In this document: positions 1 through 8,241 of the stretch, in pieces
How positions within the stretch are numbered: position 1 is the first letter of the stretch
How the letters are laid out: each line of letters starts with the position of its first letter
NCBI GenBank assembly: GCA_013214545.1
Contig: JABSQB010000028.1
Location: 1 to 41,678 of the forward strand
Direction of reading: 5' to 3'
Length of the DNA: 41,678 bases
Origin: Henriciella sp.
Lineage (GTDB): Bacteria; Pseudomonadota; Alphaproteobacteria; Caulobacterales; Hyphomonadaceae
The notes under the pieces: generated by a model
Database searches by the model: none
What the model saw: the letters and a program-made list of their open reading frames with translations, nothing else
Told to the model about the DNA's origin: nothing
Translations under genes and position numbers: made by a program

Positions 1-555
1 TACACCTGGGGGCGATACACAGAGTCAAACAGAAATCCGCTGCTCGGAACCATGGATGGGGCTGACGGCCTCAAGACAGGGCATCTGGACGCCTCCGGTT
101 ACGGCCTGACAGCTTCGGCGGTTCGGGATGGCAAGCGCCGGATCGTTGTGTTCAACGGCACCGAAAGCAAACAAGCGCGGGCCCAGGAGGCCGAGCGGCT
201 GATGCGTATGGCGTTTACTGCGTTCGAAACCCGCACCATCGAAGGCGGTGAAGCGCGTCTGGCTGAGCTAGACGTCTGGATGGGCGAACGCCGGACCGTT
301 GGCGTACGATTGCAAGACAGTCTCGACGTGACCGCTCACAAGCGTGCCTTCTCGCGCGGCAAATCGGAAATCGTACATGATCGTTTGATCGAAGCACCGA
401 TCGCCGCGGGTGATCAAATCGCCACGCTGGTCGTGACGATTGAAGGCAAAGACCCGATCGAGCTGCCGCTGGTGGCAGCAGAGGATGTGCCGCGACTTGG
501 CTTTGTCGGAAAAGCCATTGAAGGGCTCAGCCGAATGATGGACGGAGGCGCTTAA
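1..555 (+). CDS. D-alanyl-D-alanine carboxypeptidase (PBP5/6 type), 3' part
   Basis: The reading frame is open from the first base, so the 5' part lies outside the window; 184 codons plus stop are present. The translated start contains DGLKTGH, the KTG motif of penicillin-binding serine D,D-carboxypeptidases. It is followed by the end of the transpeptidase fold (GYGLTASA, RRIVVFNG) and a beta-rich tail resembling the PBP5 C-terminal domain (from about residue 95 of this fragment). The catalytic SxxK and SxN motifs must be upstream and cannot be checked. The family trims the terminal D-Ala from peptidoglycan stem peptides in the periplasm. tmk begins 4 bases after the stop, so the two are probably co-transcribed, an arrangement common in Alphaproteobacteria. 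The internal ATG at 52 is not the start, because the KTG motif lies directly behind it. Confidence 0.9.
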   Translation, partial: YTWGRYTESNRNPLLGTMDGADGLKTGHLDASGYGLTASAVRDGKRRIVVFNGTESKQARAQEAERLMRMAFTAFETRTIEGGEARLAELDVWMGERRTVGVRLQDSLDVTAHKRAFSRGKSEIVHDRLIEAPIAAGDQIATLVVTIEGKDPIELPLVAAEDVPRLGFVGKAIEGLSRMMDGGA

Positions 556-559
556 AGCT

Positions 560-1192
560 GTGACGGGGCCAGAGCGGTTTATCACTCTTGAAGGCGGCGA
601 AGGCACCGGCAAGTCGACGCTGATCGCTGGACTGCAACGCGTGCTGAGCGAGCGCGGGGCTGAGATCGTGGTGACGCGCGAACCCGGGGGCACAGTATTG
701 GCTGAAGCGGTCAGAGCCTTGGCGCTCAATCCGCCGGATGATGAGAGCTGGTCACCTCTGGCACATGCGCTTTTGATGAACACGGCGCGCGAAGATCATC
801 TCAAAAACCTGATCCGGCCGGCGCTGGCGCGAGGAGCCTGGGTCATTTGTGACCGGTTTGCCGACTCAACCCGTGCCTATCAGAGCATTGACGGCGTCGC
901 GCTTGAGCAATTGCTGGCGATTGAAGCCATTGTCGTGGGAGAGACGCGCCCGGACCTGACGCTAATCCTCGATGCGGCGCCCGACGCGCTCGCGGAGCGA
1001 AGACGTCAGCGCAATGTCAGTGACGTGTTCGAGCAGAAGGACTTGTCCTTCCATGAACAGGTGCGTGTGGCCTTCCTGGATATCGCCGATAATGAGCCAG
1101 ACCGATGTGTGGTACTGGACGCACTCCAAAGCCCTGAGGATGTGCTGAACGCGGCGCTAAGCGCGATCGATCAGCATCTGGTGGCGGCATGA
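560..1192 (+). CDS. tmk: Thymidylate kinase
   Basis: This enzyme phosphorylates dTMP to dTDP with ATP in the cytoplasm, an essential step to dTTP. The 210-residue product has the P-loop EGGEGTGKST near residue 11 and the dTMP-binding DRF motif in CDRFADSTRAYQ around residue 95. An arginine-rich LID region (AERRRQRN) lies near residue 145. The length is normal for bacterial Tmk. The start is GTG at 560, with a GGAGG at 543-547 inside the end of the upstream carboxypeptidase gene; no ATG fits as well. The stop overlaps the holB start by four bases (ATGA), which suggests translational coupling. The neighbours are the classic dac-tmk-holB run. Confidence 0.95.
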   Translation: MTGPERFITLEGGEGTGKSTLIAGLQRVLSERGAEIVVTREPGGTVLAEAVRALALNPPDDESWSPLAHALLMNTAREDHLKNLIRPALARGAWVICDRFADSTRAYQSIDGVALEQLLAIEAIVVGETRPDLTLILDAAPDALAERRRQRNVSDVFEQKDLSFHEQVRVAFLDIADNEPDRCVVLDALQSPEDVLNAALSAIDQHLVAA

Positions 1193-2118
1193 CCGCTGCT
1201 TTCCCTCTGATCGGTCATCAGCAGGCTGAAACACGGTTTCTGGCCGCTAAGGAATCGGGGCGCTTGCATCATGGCTGGATCTATCAAGGTCCGTCAGGCA
1301 TCGGCAAATCGATCTTTGCTCGACGGATCGCCGGCCTGATGCTTGGCGCAGAGGCCACGGATGCACCGGACACCGATAAAACCATGCAGCTCATTCTGTC
1401 TGGCGGACATCCAGATCTGAAATGGGTGACCCGGGGCCTGAATGAGAAGGGCAAGCTGCGCCAGGACATCACGGTCGATCAGATCCGCGAACTCAATCAG
1501 TTCTTCTCATTACGACCTGCGCTTTCCGGGTGGCGAGTCGGCGTGATCGACGCGCTCGATGAGATGAACGTGTCAGGCATGAATGCTCTGCTGAAGACAT
1601 TGGAAGAGCCGCCGAACAATGCCCTCCTGATCCTGATCTCGCACGGAACGCAGCCCATATTGCCGACGATCCGGTCGCGCTGTCAGGTTCTGCGGCTCTG
1701 TCCGTTGTCGGAAGAAGATACAGCGGCCGTGCTTAAAAAACAGGATGGTGAAACCAAGCTCGCTGCCGAATTGGCGCATGGCCGTCCGGGCTACGGGTTG
1801 GAGTTGTCGCGAACCGGCGGCGCCAAGGCGGTGCAGACCGCACGCGCCATGCTGCGCAACGTCCGCAAGCCGTCAGGCGGTGTTGTTTCGGCCGCGCTGA
1901 CCGCGGCCATTGTCGATGAAGGGTCTCTGCGCGCCTTCACGGATACACTGATGGAATGGGTGGCGGACAAATCTGCATCGGATGCGGAACTCGCGAACAC
2001 CTGGCTGAAAATGCATGACGTGCGGGCGACCGCGGAAGAGTTCAATCTGACTCCGCTTCAGACCGCAACAAAGCTGTTTGCAACTTTGCAAGACGGCATG
2101 AAGGCTGTAAGCGCGTGA
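1189..2118 (+). CDS. holB: DNA polymerase III delta' subunit
   Basis: This is the delta' subunit of the clamp loader, which helps load the beta sliding clamp at primed sites. The 309-residue protein has a Walker-A-like GPSGIGKS near residue 34. ALDEMNVSGMNALLKTLEEPP (about residues 120-140) is the conserved block of clamp-loader AAA+ proteins, and TIRSRCQVLRL follows as the SRC motif. The Cys4 zinc module typical of E. coli delta' is not visible between the P-loop and the ALDEMN block. The start ATG overlaps the tmk stop. In many alphaproteobacteria metG follows holB, but here a TatD nuclease gene follows after 4 bases. Confidence 0.9.
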   Translation: MTAAFPLIGHQQAETRFLAAKESGRLHHGWIYQGPSGIGKSIFARRIAGLMLGAEATDAPDTDKTMQLILSGGHPDLKWVTRGLNEKGKLRQDITVDQIRELNQFFSLRPALSGWRVGVIDALDEMNVSGMNALLKTLEEPPNNALLILISHGTQPILPTIRSRCQVLRLCPLSEEDTAAVLKKQDGETKLAAELAHGRPGYGLELSRTGGAKAVQTARAMLRNVRKPSGGVVSAALTAAIVDEGSLRAFTDTLMEWVADKSASDAELANTWLKMHDVRATAEEFNLTPLQTATKLFATLQDGMKAVSA

Positions 2119-2122
2119 GCCC

Positions 2123-2893
2123 ATGTTTGATACGCACGTAAATCTCCACGCTGAAGCGTATGAAGAGGACTTGGCTGACGTCTTGACGCGGGCGCGTGAA
2201 GCCGGTGTCTCGCGCATGCTCGCGATTTGTGAGCGGCTCGATAGTTTTCCGCGGGTGAAAGCGATTGCAGATGCCAATCCTGACATTTGGTGCAGCGTCG
2301 GAACCCACCCGCATCACGCCAAGGATTTCACGACGACAAGGTCTGAGGATCTGATCGAGCAAGCCCGCGACCCCAAGGTCGTGGCGATCGGCGAGACAGG
2401 CCTCGACTTCCATTATGGCTACAGCCCTGAAGATGAGCAGGTGGCGAGCTTCCGCATGCATATCAGCGCCGCGCGCGAAACCGGCTTGCCGCTGATTGTG
2501 CACACGCGTGAGGCTGACGATCTGACCGCGAGTATCTTGGAAGAAGAATACGCCAAAGGCGCGTTTCAGATCCTGCTTCATTGCTACACGGGCGGGGCGG
2601 ATCTCTGCCAGCGCGGGCTAGCCCTCGGCGCTTATGTCTCTGTGTCGGGCATATTGTCTTTCAAGAGTGCCAAAGACGTACGCGCGGTCATCAAGGATGT
2701 GCCACTGGAGCGCGTCATCCTGGAAACCGATTGCCCGTATCTGACGCCAATGCCGTATCGCGGACGGCGCAACGAGCCAGCCTACTTACCCTATGTGGCC
2801 GATGCACTGGCGGACCTTCACGGGCTTTCGCGTGAGGAGATTGGCGCGACCTGCGAAGCCAATGCGCTTCGACTGTTTAGCAAGATCACATGA
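2123..2893 (+). CDS. TatD family metal-dependent deoxyribonuclease
   Basis: TatD proteins are cytoplasmic TIM-barrel metalloenzymes with 3'-5' exonuclease or DNase activity, linked to oxidative DNA damage and DNA turnover. The 256-residue product shows the family blocks in order: FDTHVNLH at the N-terminus, VGTHPHHAK near residue 57, GETGLDFHY near 91, LPLIVHTREA near 122, LHCYTGG near 150 and ILETDCPYLTPMP near 200. One key position is odd: the usual HxH (DSHCHL) at the N-terminus reads HVN, so the second metal-ligand histidine is Asn. The other acidic and His ligands are intact. Its stop overlaps the next gene by four bases. The exact substrate is not predictable from sequence. Confidence 0.9.
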   Translation: MFDTHVNLHAEAYEEDLADVLTRAREAGVSRMLAICERLDSFPRVKAIADANPDIWCSVGTHPHHAKDFTTTRSEDLIEQARDPKVVAIGETGLDFHYGYSPEDEQVASFRMHISAARETGLPLIVHTREADDLTASILEEEYAKGAFQILLHCYTGGADLCQRGLALGAYVSVSGILSFKSAKDVRAVIKDVPLERVILETDCPYLTPMPYRGRRNEPAYLPYVADALADLHGLSREEIGATCEANALRLFSKIT

Positions 2894-3705
2894 CGGATCG
2901 CGCGTTCAAGATCACGCTTCTGGGGACCGGATCGTCTGGCGGCGTGCCGCGTGTTGGCGGCGATTGGGGCGTATGTGACCCGGAAGAACCGAAGAATAGA
3001 CGATTGCGCTGCTCTGCCTTGGTCGAAACTTGGGCTACATCTGATCCTGATCAGAAGACCATCGTTCTGATCGATACATCTCCGGATCTTCGCGAACAGC
3101 TTCTCAGCGCCGAAGTGCCAAGGCTGGATGCGATCCTGTACACCCATGATCATGCTGACCAGACCCACGGCATAGACGATGTCAGAGCGCTCGCCATTCG
3201 CAACCGAGCGCAAGTCAAAGCCTATATGGACGCGGCGACGCATTCGACGCTGTTCCCGAAATTCCAATATGCGTTTGAAGGCAAAGGTGGTTATCCACCG
3301 ATCATCGATCTTCAGCCACTCATATCCGCGTATCAGCCGCTGAGCATTCAAGGACCCGGCGGGGCGCTAGACTGTTTGCCAGTGGATCAGGAACATGGGC
3401 GGATACGGTCCTTGGGGTTCCGGTTCGGCGGCGTCGCTTATTGTAATGATATCAATGGTTTGCCGGACGAAAGCTTGCGGGAACTTGCGGGACTCGATCT
3501 GCTGATTATTGACGCGCTGCGCTACACGCCGCATCCATCGCACGCGCACCTGGAGCAAACGCTTGAGTGGATTTCTGAGCTGAAGCCAAAACGCGCAGTG
3601 TTGACCAATCTGCACGTGGATTTTGATTATCAGACGCTGAAAGGTGAGCTTCCGGACGGCGTCGAACCAGCCTTTGATGGTTGGAGCTACACCACCAAGC
3701 TCTAG
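2890..3705 (+). CDS. MBL-fold metallo-hydrolase, PhnP-like
   Basis: This 271-residue metallo-beta-lactamase-fold protein resembles PhnP, the phosphoribosyl cyclic phosphodiesterase. It opens with ITLLGTGSSGGVPRVGGDWGVC and carries the metal-binding block YTHDHADQTHGIDDVR near residue 90. The canonical HxHxDH motif reads HDHADQ here: the last His is Gln. I recall this form as common in an alphaproteobacterial subfamily. Further ligand candidates are D in AYCNDING and H in TNLHVDFDY near the C-terminus. No phn genes are nearby, so a phosphonate role is not supported; the gene belongs to the tatD transcription unit (ATGA overlap). Its stop codon shares bases with the stop of the convergent synthetase gene (CTAG at 3702-3705). 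Confidence 0.85.
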   Translation: MTDRAFKITLLGTGSSGGVPRVGGDWGVCDPEEPKNRRLRCSALVETWATSDPDQKTIVLIDTSPDLREQLLSAEVPRLDAILYTHDHADQTHGIDDVRALAIRNRAQVKAYMDAATHSTLFPKFQYAFEGKGGYPPIIDLQPLISAYQPLSIQGPGGALDCLPVDQEHGRIRSLGFRFGGVAYCNDINGLPDESLRELAGLDLLIIDALRYTPHPSHAHLEQTLEWISELKPKRAVLTNLHVDFDYQTLKGELPDGVEPAFDGWSYTTKL

Positions 3706-5282
3706 GCCGCTTCCGTAAGGCTCATCACCATTTTACCGACGGAGCCATAATCGGTCTTGCCCGTGCCCAGGACTGGGATTTCATCGACGTGGTAGACCTT
3801 TTTCGGGACAGAGAGTTCCGACACGCCATGTGACTGGCACCAGGCGAGCAGGGCGCTGCGGTCCGCGTCTTTGGCAGTGGTTAGCAACACCACTTGTTCG
3901 CCCTTGCGGGGGTCCGGGATCGCGGCAGCCGCGTGCATTTCATCTGGCCAAATCGCGCTGGCGCAATTCTCGACCACGGCCAGCGAGACCATTTCGCCGC
4001 CAATTTTAGCGAAACGCTTCACGCGGCCCATGATGCGGATGCAGTCATCTTCATCCATCACGCAAATGTCGCCGGTATCATGCCATCCGTCGATCGGTGG
4101 TTCGATCACGCCAGGCGCAGATGAGCGCATATAGCCGAGCATGATATTGGGGCCGCGAATGCGCAGCTTGCCACCTTCTTCGATGCCTTCAACCGGGACG
4201 AGTTCATACTCCATATCGGCCATTAAGCGACCAACGGTTCCCGGCTTGTTGAACTCCATCTGATTGGCCGCCACCACAGGGGCGGCTTCAGTTGCGCCAT
4301 AGCCTTCGAGGATTTCGATGTTGAACTTTTTGCGGACGAAGGCGCGGGTTTCGTCTTTCACCCGCTCAGCGCCGCAGACGGCGAGGCGCACGCGGTCGAG
4401 CGCGCCTTCTTTCGCTACGCGGGCATACTGACCAATGAATGTATCGGTTGCCAGCAGGATCGTGGATTCGGTTTCTTCCAGTCGGTGGGCGATTTCCCGT
4501 GGCTGTAGTGGGCTCGGATGAAACACAGCCCGCACGCCCGCGATCAGCGGCAGAATGGCTCCGACGGTCAGACCGAAACAATGGAAGGTCGGCAGAGGAT
4601 TGAAGACGCGATCAGTCTCAGGATCCAACCCGATATGCGCGCGGACTTGTTCGACATTGGCGACAATATTGTGATGCGAGAGCACCACGCCTTTTGGTTC
4701 GCCTTCGGTGCCAGAGGTAAACAGGACCACCCCTGGCTTTTTGTGGCTTTGGCGAGAGTGGAACAGACTTGGCAGGATTGGTCCAAGCCCACCGGCCACC
4801 TTATCCATCAGGCCAAGCGATTCCCGGACATCTTCGAGATAGATGAACTCCGCAGCATCTTCGAGTTCTGCGATCAAAGGTTCCAGGCCGCCCAGCTCAA
4901 CGAATTTGTGCGCGGTGACGATCTTGGTGATCTTGGCCGCCTTCATCGCAGATTTGATGTTGGCCGAGCCCGCCGTGAAGTTCAGCATTGCCGGTAAGCG
5001 CCCGGAGGCCAGCACCGCGCAGAAGGCGATTACCGCGCCAGCGCCAGTCGGCAGCATGATCCCGACCGTCTCATCTTTCTTGAATTTCTTGCCGAGCGCT
5101 GAGCCCAGCGCGAATGACCCACGTAGGATGGTCTTGTAATCAACCTCGGTGCCATCGCCGTCGACAATTGCGATGGTCTTGCCGCCAAACTCCTTGGCGG
5201 AACGGATGATGGCAGAGAAGATATCTGTCTTGGCGCGATTAGCGCGCCAAGTGAGTGGGGCAGGGATCGAAGTGTCAGTCAT
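3702..5282 (-). CDS. AMP-binding acyl-ACP/acyl-CoA synthetase-like protein
   Basis: This is an adenylate-forming enzyme that activates a fatty acid or similar acid with ATP. From ATG 5282 it is 526 residues (MTDTSIPAP start). An upstream in-frame extension of 46 codons exists but looks non-coding and runs into the lipA promoter region. Visible ANL-family motifs are the P-loop-like TSGTEGEPKGV near residue 190, EGYGATEAAP near 325, DGWHDTGDI near 400, and GRVKRFAKIGGE near 425. GTGKTDY near the C-terminus carries the adenylation lysine. It resembles the synthetase half of Aas (2-acylglycerophosphoethanolamine acyltransferase/acyl-ACP synthetase). Here it stands alone, with no PlsC-like or MFS part. 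Acyl-ACP recycling is inference; acyl-CoA ligase is the alternative. Confidence 0.8.
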   Translation of the reverse strand: MTDTSIPAPLTWRANRAKTDIFSAIIRSAKEFGGKTIAIVDGDGTEVDYKTILRGSFALGSALGKKFKKDETVGIMLPTGAGAVIAFCAVLASGRLPAMLNFTAGSANIKSAMKAAKITKIVTAHKFVELGGLEPLIAELEDAAEFIYLEDVRESLGLMDKVAGGLGPILPSLFHSRQSHKKPGVVLFTSGTEGEPKGVVLSHHNIVANVEQVRAHIGLDPETDRVFNPLPTFHCFGLTVGAILPLIAGVRAVFHPSPLQPREIAHRLEETESTILLATDTFIGQYARVAKEGALDRVRLAVCGAERVKDETRAFVRKKFNIEILEGYGATEAAPVVAANQMEFNKPGTVGRLMADMEYELVPVEGIEEGGKLRIRGPNIMLGYMRSSAPGVIEPPIDGWHDTGDICVMDEDDCIRIMGRVKRFAKIGGEMVSLAVVENCASAIWPDEMHAAAAIPDPRKGEQVVLLTTAKDADRSALLAWCQSHGVSELSVPKKVYHVDEIPVLGTGKTDYGSVGKMVMSLTEAA

Positions 5283-5434
5283 GCTCTTGTTATGGTCTGG
5301 AACTTTAATCTTTTGAAACAAAGTGTCACAGTCGGTGAAGAGTTCAAGCCCTTCAACAGCGTATGCGCTTCCGGAAGGGGAGCTATGTCCCGCTGACGCT
5401 TGCAGTTTTTGCCGTTCCACTCCATTTATGGGCC

Positions 5435-6391
5435 ATGGCGACGCTCATCGATAAGAAACCCCAATACCGGCATCCGGAGAAGCGCAATCGTCCGGATACA
5501 CCGCTTTTGCGCAAGCCGGACTGGATTCGCGTCAAAGCGCCGACCTCCAAGGGCTATGCGGAAACGCGAGAGATTGTGAAATCCAAGGGCCTGGTAACGG
5601 TGTGCGAAGAAGCTGGCTGTCCAAATATCGGCGAGTGCTGGGATAAGAAACACGCGACCATGATGATCATGGGAGATACCTGCACGCGCGCTTGTTCGTT
5701 CTGCAATGTGATCACCGGTAAACCGGCACCACTCGATCAGGATGAGCCGCGCCGCGTCGGGCAAGCGGTCGCTGAGATGGGCCTCGAGCATGTGGTGATC
5801 ACCTCGGTGGACCGCGATGACCTGGATGATGGCGGCGCGATGCATTTCGTCCACACAATCGAATCGATCCGCGAGGCTTCACCCGGCACGACGATTGAGA
5901 TCCTAACGCCAGACTTTCTTCGCAAGGATGGCTGGGAAGAGAAAGTTATTGATGCGCGGCCGGACGTCTTTAACCACAACCTTGAAACTGTCCCGCGGCT
6001 CTATTTGTCGATCCGGCCTGGCGCGCGTTACTTCCATTCCCTGCGTTTGTTGGAGAAGGTGAAAGACAGAGATCCGTCGCAATTTACAAAATCAGGACTA
6101 ATGGTCGGCCTTGGCGAAACCAAGGAAGAGGTGATGCAAGTCATGGATGACATGCGCTCTGCCGGCATCGATTTCCTGACCATCGGACAATATTTGCAAC
6201 CGACCCGCAAACACGCCGCCGTCGACCGCTATGTCAGCCCAGACGAATTCAGCGCCTATGAAGAAATCGCGCGCTCCAAAGGCTTCATTATGGTTTCAGC
6301 TTCTCCGCTGACCCGGTCGAGCTATCACGCAGGTGAAGACTTTGCCCGGTTGCGCGCCGCGCGTGATGCGCAGCTTGGAGCCGATGCCTAA
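5435..6391 (+). CDS. lipA: Lipoyl synthase
   Basis: LipA is a radical-SAM enzyme that inserts two sulfurs into octanoyl groups on lipoyl domains of 2-oxoacid dehydrogenases and the glycine cleavage system. The 318-residue product has the auxiliary [4Fe-4S] motif [12 protein letters not shown] near residue 50. The radical-SAM motif CTRACSFC lies near residue 77, and the C-terminal RSSYHAG contains the serine that ligates the auxiliary cluster. ATG 5435 (MATLIDKK) fits the family start; the 24-codon in-frame extension upstream to 5363 would reach across the divergent promoter and is unlikely. The COQ10-like gene follows with an 8-base overlap, a standard alphaproteobacterial pair. Confidence 0.96.
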   Translation: MATLIDKKPQYRHPEKRNRPDTPLLRKPDWIRVKAPTSKGYAETREIVKSKGLVTVCEEAGCPNIGECWDKKHATMMIMGDTCTRACSFCNVITGKPAPLDQDEPRRVGQAVAEMGLEHVVITSVDRDDLDDGGAMHFVHTIESIREASPGTTIEILTPDFLRKDGWEEKVIDARPDVFNHNLETVPRLYLSIRPGARYFHSLRLLEKVKDRDPSQFTKSGLMVGLGETKEEVMQVMDDMRSAGIDFLTIGQYLQPTRKHAAVDRYVSPDEFSAYEEIARSKGFIMVSASPLTRSSYHAGEDFARLRAARDAQLGADA

Positions 6392-6860
6392 AGTCTCAGA
6401 ACAGGTGCTGATCCCGCACAGTGCGGACAATCTGTATGAGCTGGTACGGGACATTCGGCGCTATCCCGATTTCATCAAATGGATCCGCGCCGTCGCCGTT
6501 TCTGAAGAGAAGGGTGAGGCCGACGGTCCGTATTCCTGCCTCGGCGAAGCAAACGTCTATTTCAAAGGCTTTGATGAACGGTTCGCGACTTATGTCACGG
6601 CTGATCCGGTAGCGCGCCGGATCGAGGTGAAACTGGCGCGGGGGCCATTTCGGCATTTGCGCAATCGTTGGCAGTTCGATCCGCGCGGCGACGACAAAAC
6701 CCGCGTTCACTGTTTCATTGATTATGAGTTCAAGAACCCGGTACTGGGTCTGCTCGCGCGGACAAATTCACGCCTCGCAGTTGAGCTGATCATTGACGCG
6801 TTTCGAGCTGAAGCGGACCGGCGATTCTCTGCTCAACCTCCTGCGCAACCGGGAAACTGA
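6384..6860 (+). CDS. COQ10/RatA-like START-domain protein
   Basis: This is a 158-residue polyketide-cyclase/START-fold protein. The N-terminus ([32 protein letters not shown]) and the segment FEVR-like ...HLRNRWQF match the family of mitochondrial COQ10, which binds ubiquinone and helps its use in respiration. Bacterial relatives are often labelled RatA toxin, but no antitoxin partner is present, so a coenzyme Q-binding role is the better guess. The start ATG at 6384 has GGAG at 6376-6379 and lies 8 bases inside the lipA end, which indicates coupled translation. The longer in-frame start at 6333 would bury 51 more bases in lipA. Confidence 0.85.
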   Translation: MPKVSEQVLIPHSADNLYELVRDIRRYPDFIKWIRAVAVSEEKGEADGPYSCLGEANVYFKGFDERFATYVTADPVARRIEVKLARGPFRHLRNRWQFDPRGDDKTRVHCFIDYEFKNPVLGLLARTNSRLAVELIIDAFRAEADRRFSAQPPAQPGN

Positions 6861-6975
6861 ACACATTCAAGAGCTTACTCACGTGGATAAGATTTCACTA
6901 TGAGAGTTAAGCGGTTCCCAACACACTCGCCCGATCATTGCCCTACGAGCAGTATCTAGAGTGGACGTAGTTACT

Positions 6976-8241
6976 ATGAAATCGAAGCAAGCGGGCCTCG
7001 CAGCCCTCAGCGCCGCGAGTGCGGTTATCTTGTGTGTGTCGGGCGCGGCGCAGGCAGACCAAGGTGCATTTGAGCGCGGCAGCTTTACGCCAGCGGACGA
7101 ACGTTCGACCGCAGCCACCGACCCAGTACCGTTGCCGGTCGGTGTCTTTATCGTGCAGCCTGAAATCGATTTCAGCCTCGATTGGCGGTCAAATGTCTTT
7201 GCCACGGCAGGGGCGGAAGAAAGTGCGAGCGCGTTTGGCTTCAAGCCGACCTTTGATGTCACATCTGACTGGGTGCGCCATGCCATGGGCGGCGTGTTGC
7301 AGATCAACCATGTCGAGAACCCGGATTTCAATTCAGAGAGCTATACCGATGTAAAGCTTGGCCTGAATGGACGATTCGATCTTGGCGCTACCACGAGTGT
7401 GTTCGGCGAACTCTTCACCGAGGACGTCACTGAAGACCGCACAGAGCTTTCTAACGTTCCAACATCTCTGGAACCGAATGAGTATTCCCGCAGCGGCGGT
7501 TCGCTCGGCTTTGAACATCAAGCCAGCCGCTGGTTGGTTGATGTAAATCTCGACCTCTTCGCGTTTGATTATGATGATGCCGAATTGCCGAACGATCTGT
7601 TTCTGGACCAGGACCTGCGAGATCATGACGAGATCGATGGTCGCGTTCGCGTCGCCTATGCCTTCAATCCGAACATAGCCGCGTATACCGAAGCACGACG
7701 GATCGAAACCGATTTCGATCTGCCGGGCCTCTTCAACTTCTTCAACCGCGATTATGAAGGCAATGTCGTCAGTCTGGGGTCGGATTTCGAATTCGGGAAC
7801 TCGATCAGCGGCGATATCGGCATTGGCTTCATGAGCTACACCTATGCCGATCCCAACTTCGCTGACATTGAAGACGTGTCAGTGTCGGGGAATGTGCAGT
7901 GGGCGCTTGCCGATAATACGACGATTGAGACCGAGTTCTCACGCGGCGTGATTGATCCAGGCCTTGCCGCGGACATTGCAGCGGTAGAGACCGGCGTGAA
8001 TGTCCGCGTCGCGCATGGGCTCAGCTCGAAAGTCTTCCTGATCGGCGAGGCCGGTTTCGACAATTACGAGTTCGAGAACATCGACCGTAGCGACGATCGC
8101 GTTGGTGTCCTGCTCGGCGCCAACTGGAAGCTCAACAAGAATGTCTGGTTCGAGAGTAATTACGAACTGCGTGACAGCTCGTCTCCGGTTCAGGAGTTTA
8201 CCGACAACCGGGTTCTGTTCCGGATGCGTGTGTTCCCTTAG
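6976..8241 (+). CDS. Outer-membrane beta-barrel protein (BBP2-like)
   Basis: This 421-residue secreted protein is probably an outer-membrane barrel. A signal peptide is clear: MKSKQAG, then a hydrophobic run and AAQA-DQG cleavage near residue 30. The mature part consists of alternating short beta strands rich in D, N, F and Y, with repeated phrases such as [25 protein letters not shown] and [14 protein letters not shown]. It ends in LFRMRVFP, an aromatic-rich C-terminal strand as needed for BAM insertion. It looks like the BBP2 family of putative barrels seen beside exopolysaccharide clusters, but no polysaccharide genes are nearby. A GTG at 6961 would add five residues; ATG 6976 fits the signal peptide better. 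The function is unknown, and the 3' end overlaps mnmA by four bases. Confidence 0.75.
   Translation: MKSKQAGLAALSAASAVILCVSGAAQADQGAFERGSFTPADERSTAATDPVPLPVGVFIVQPEIDFSLDWRSNVFATAGAEESASAFGFKPTFDVTSDWVRHAMGGVLQINHVENPDFNSESYTDVKLGLNGRFDLGATTSVFGELFTEDVTEDRTELSNVPTSLEPNEYSRSGGSLGFEHQASRWLVDVNLDLFAFDYDDAELPNDLFLDQDLRDHDEIDGRVRVAYAFNPNIAAYTEARRIETDFDLPGLFNFFNRDYEGNVVSLGSDFEFGNSISGDIGIGFMSYTYADPNFADIEDVSVSGNVQWALADNTTIETEFSRGVIDPGLAADIAAVETGVNVRVAHGLSSKVFLIGEAGFDNYEFENIDRSDDRVGVLLGANWKLNKNVWFESNYELRDSSSPVQEFTDNRVLFRMRVFP

Noticed and set aside
6384-6860. RatA toxin of a toxin-antitoxin pair
   Set aside because: There is no antitoxin-like neighbour, and the gene is coupled to lipA as in the COQ10-like arrangement, so the toxin label is not supported.
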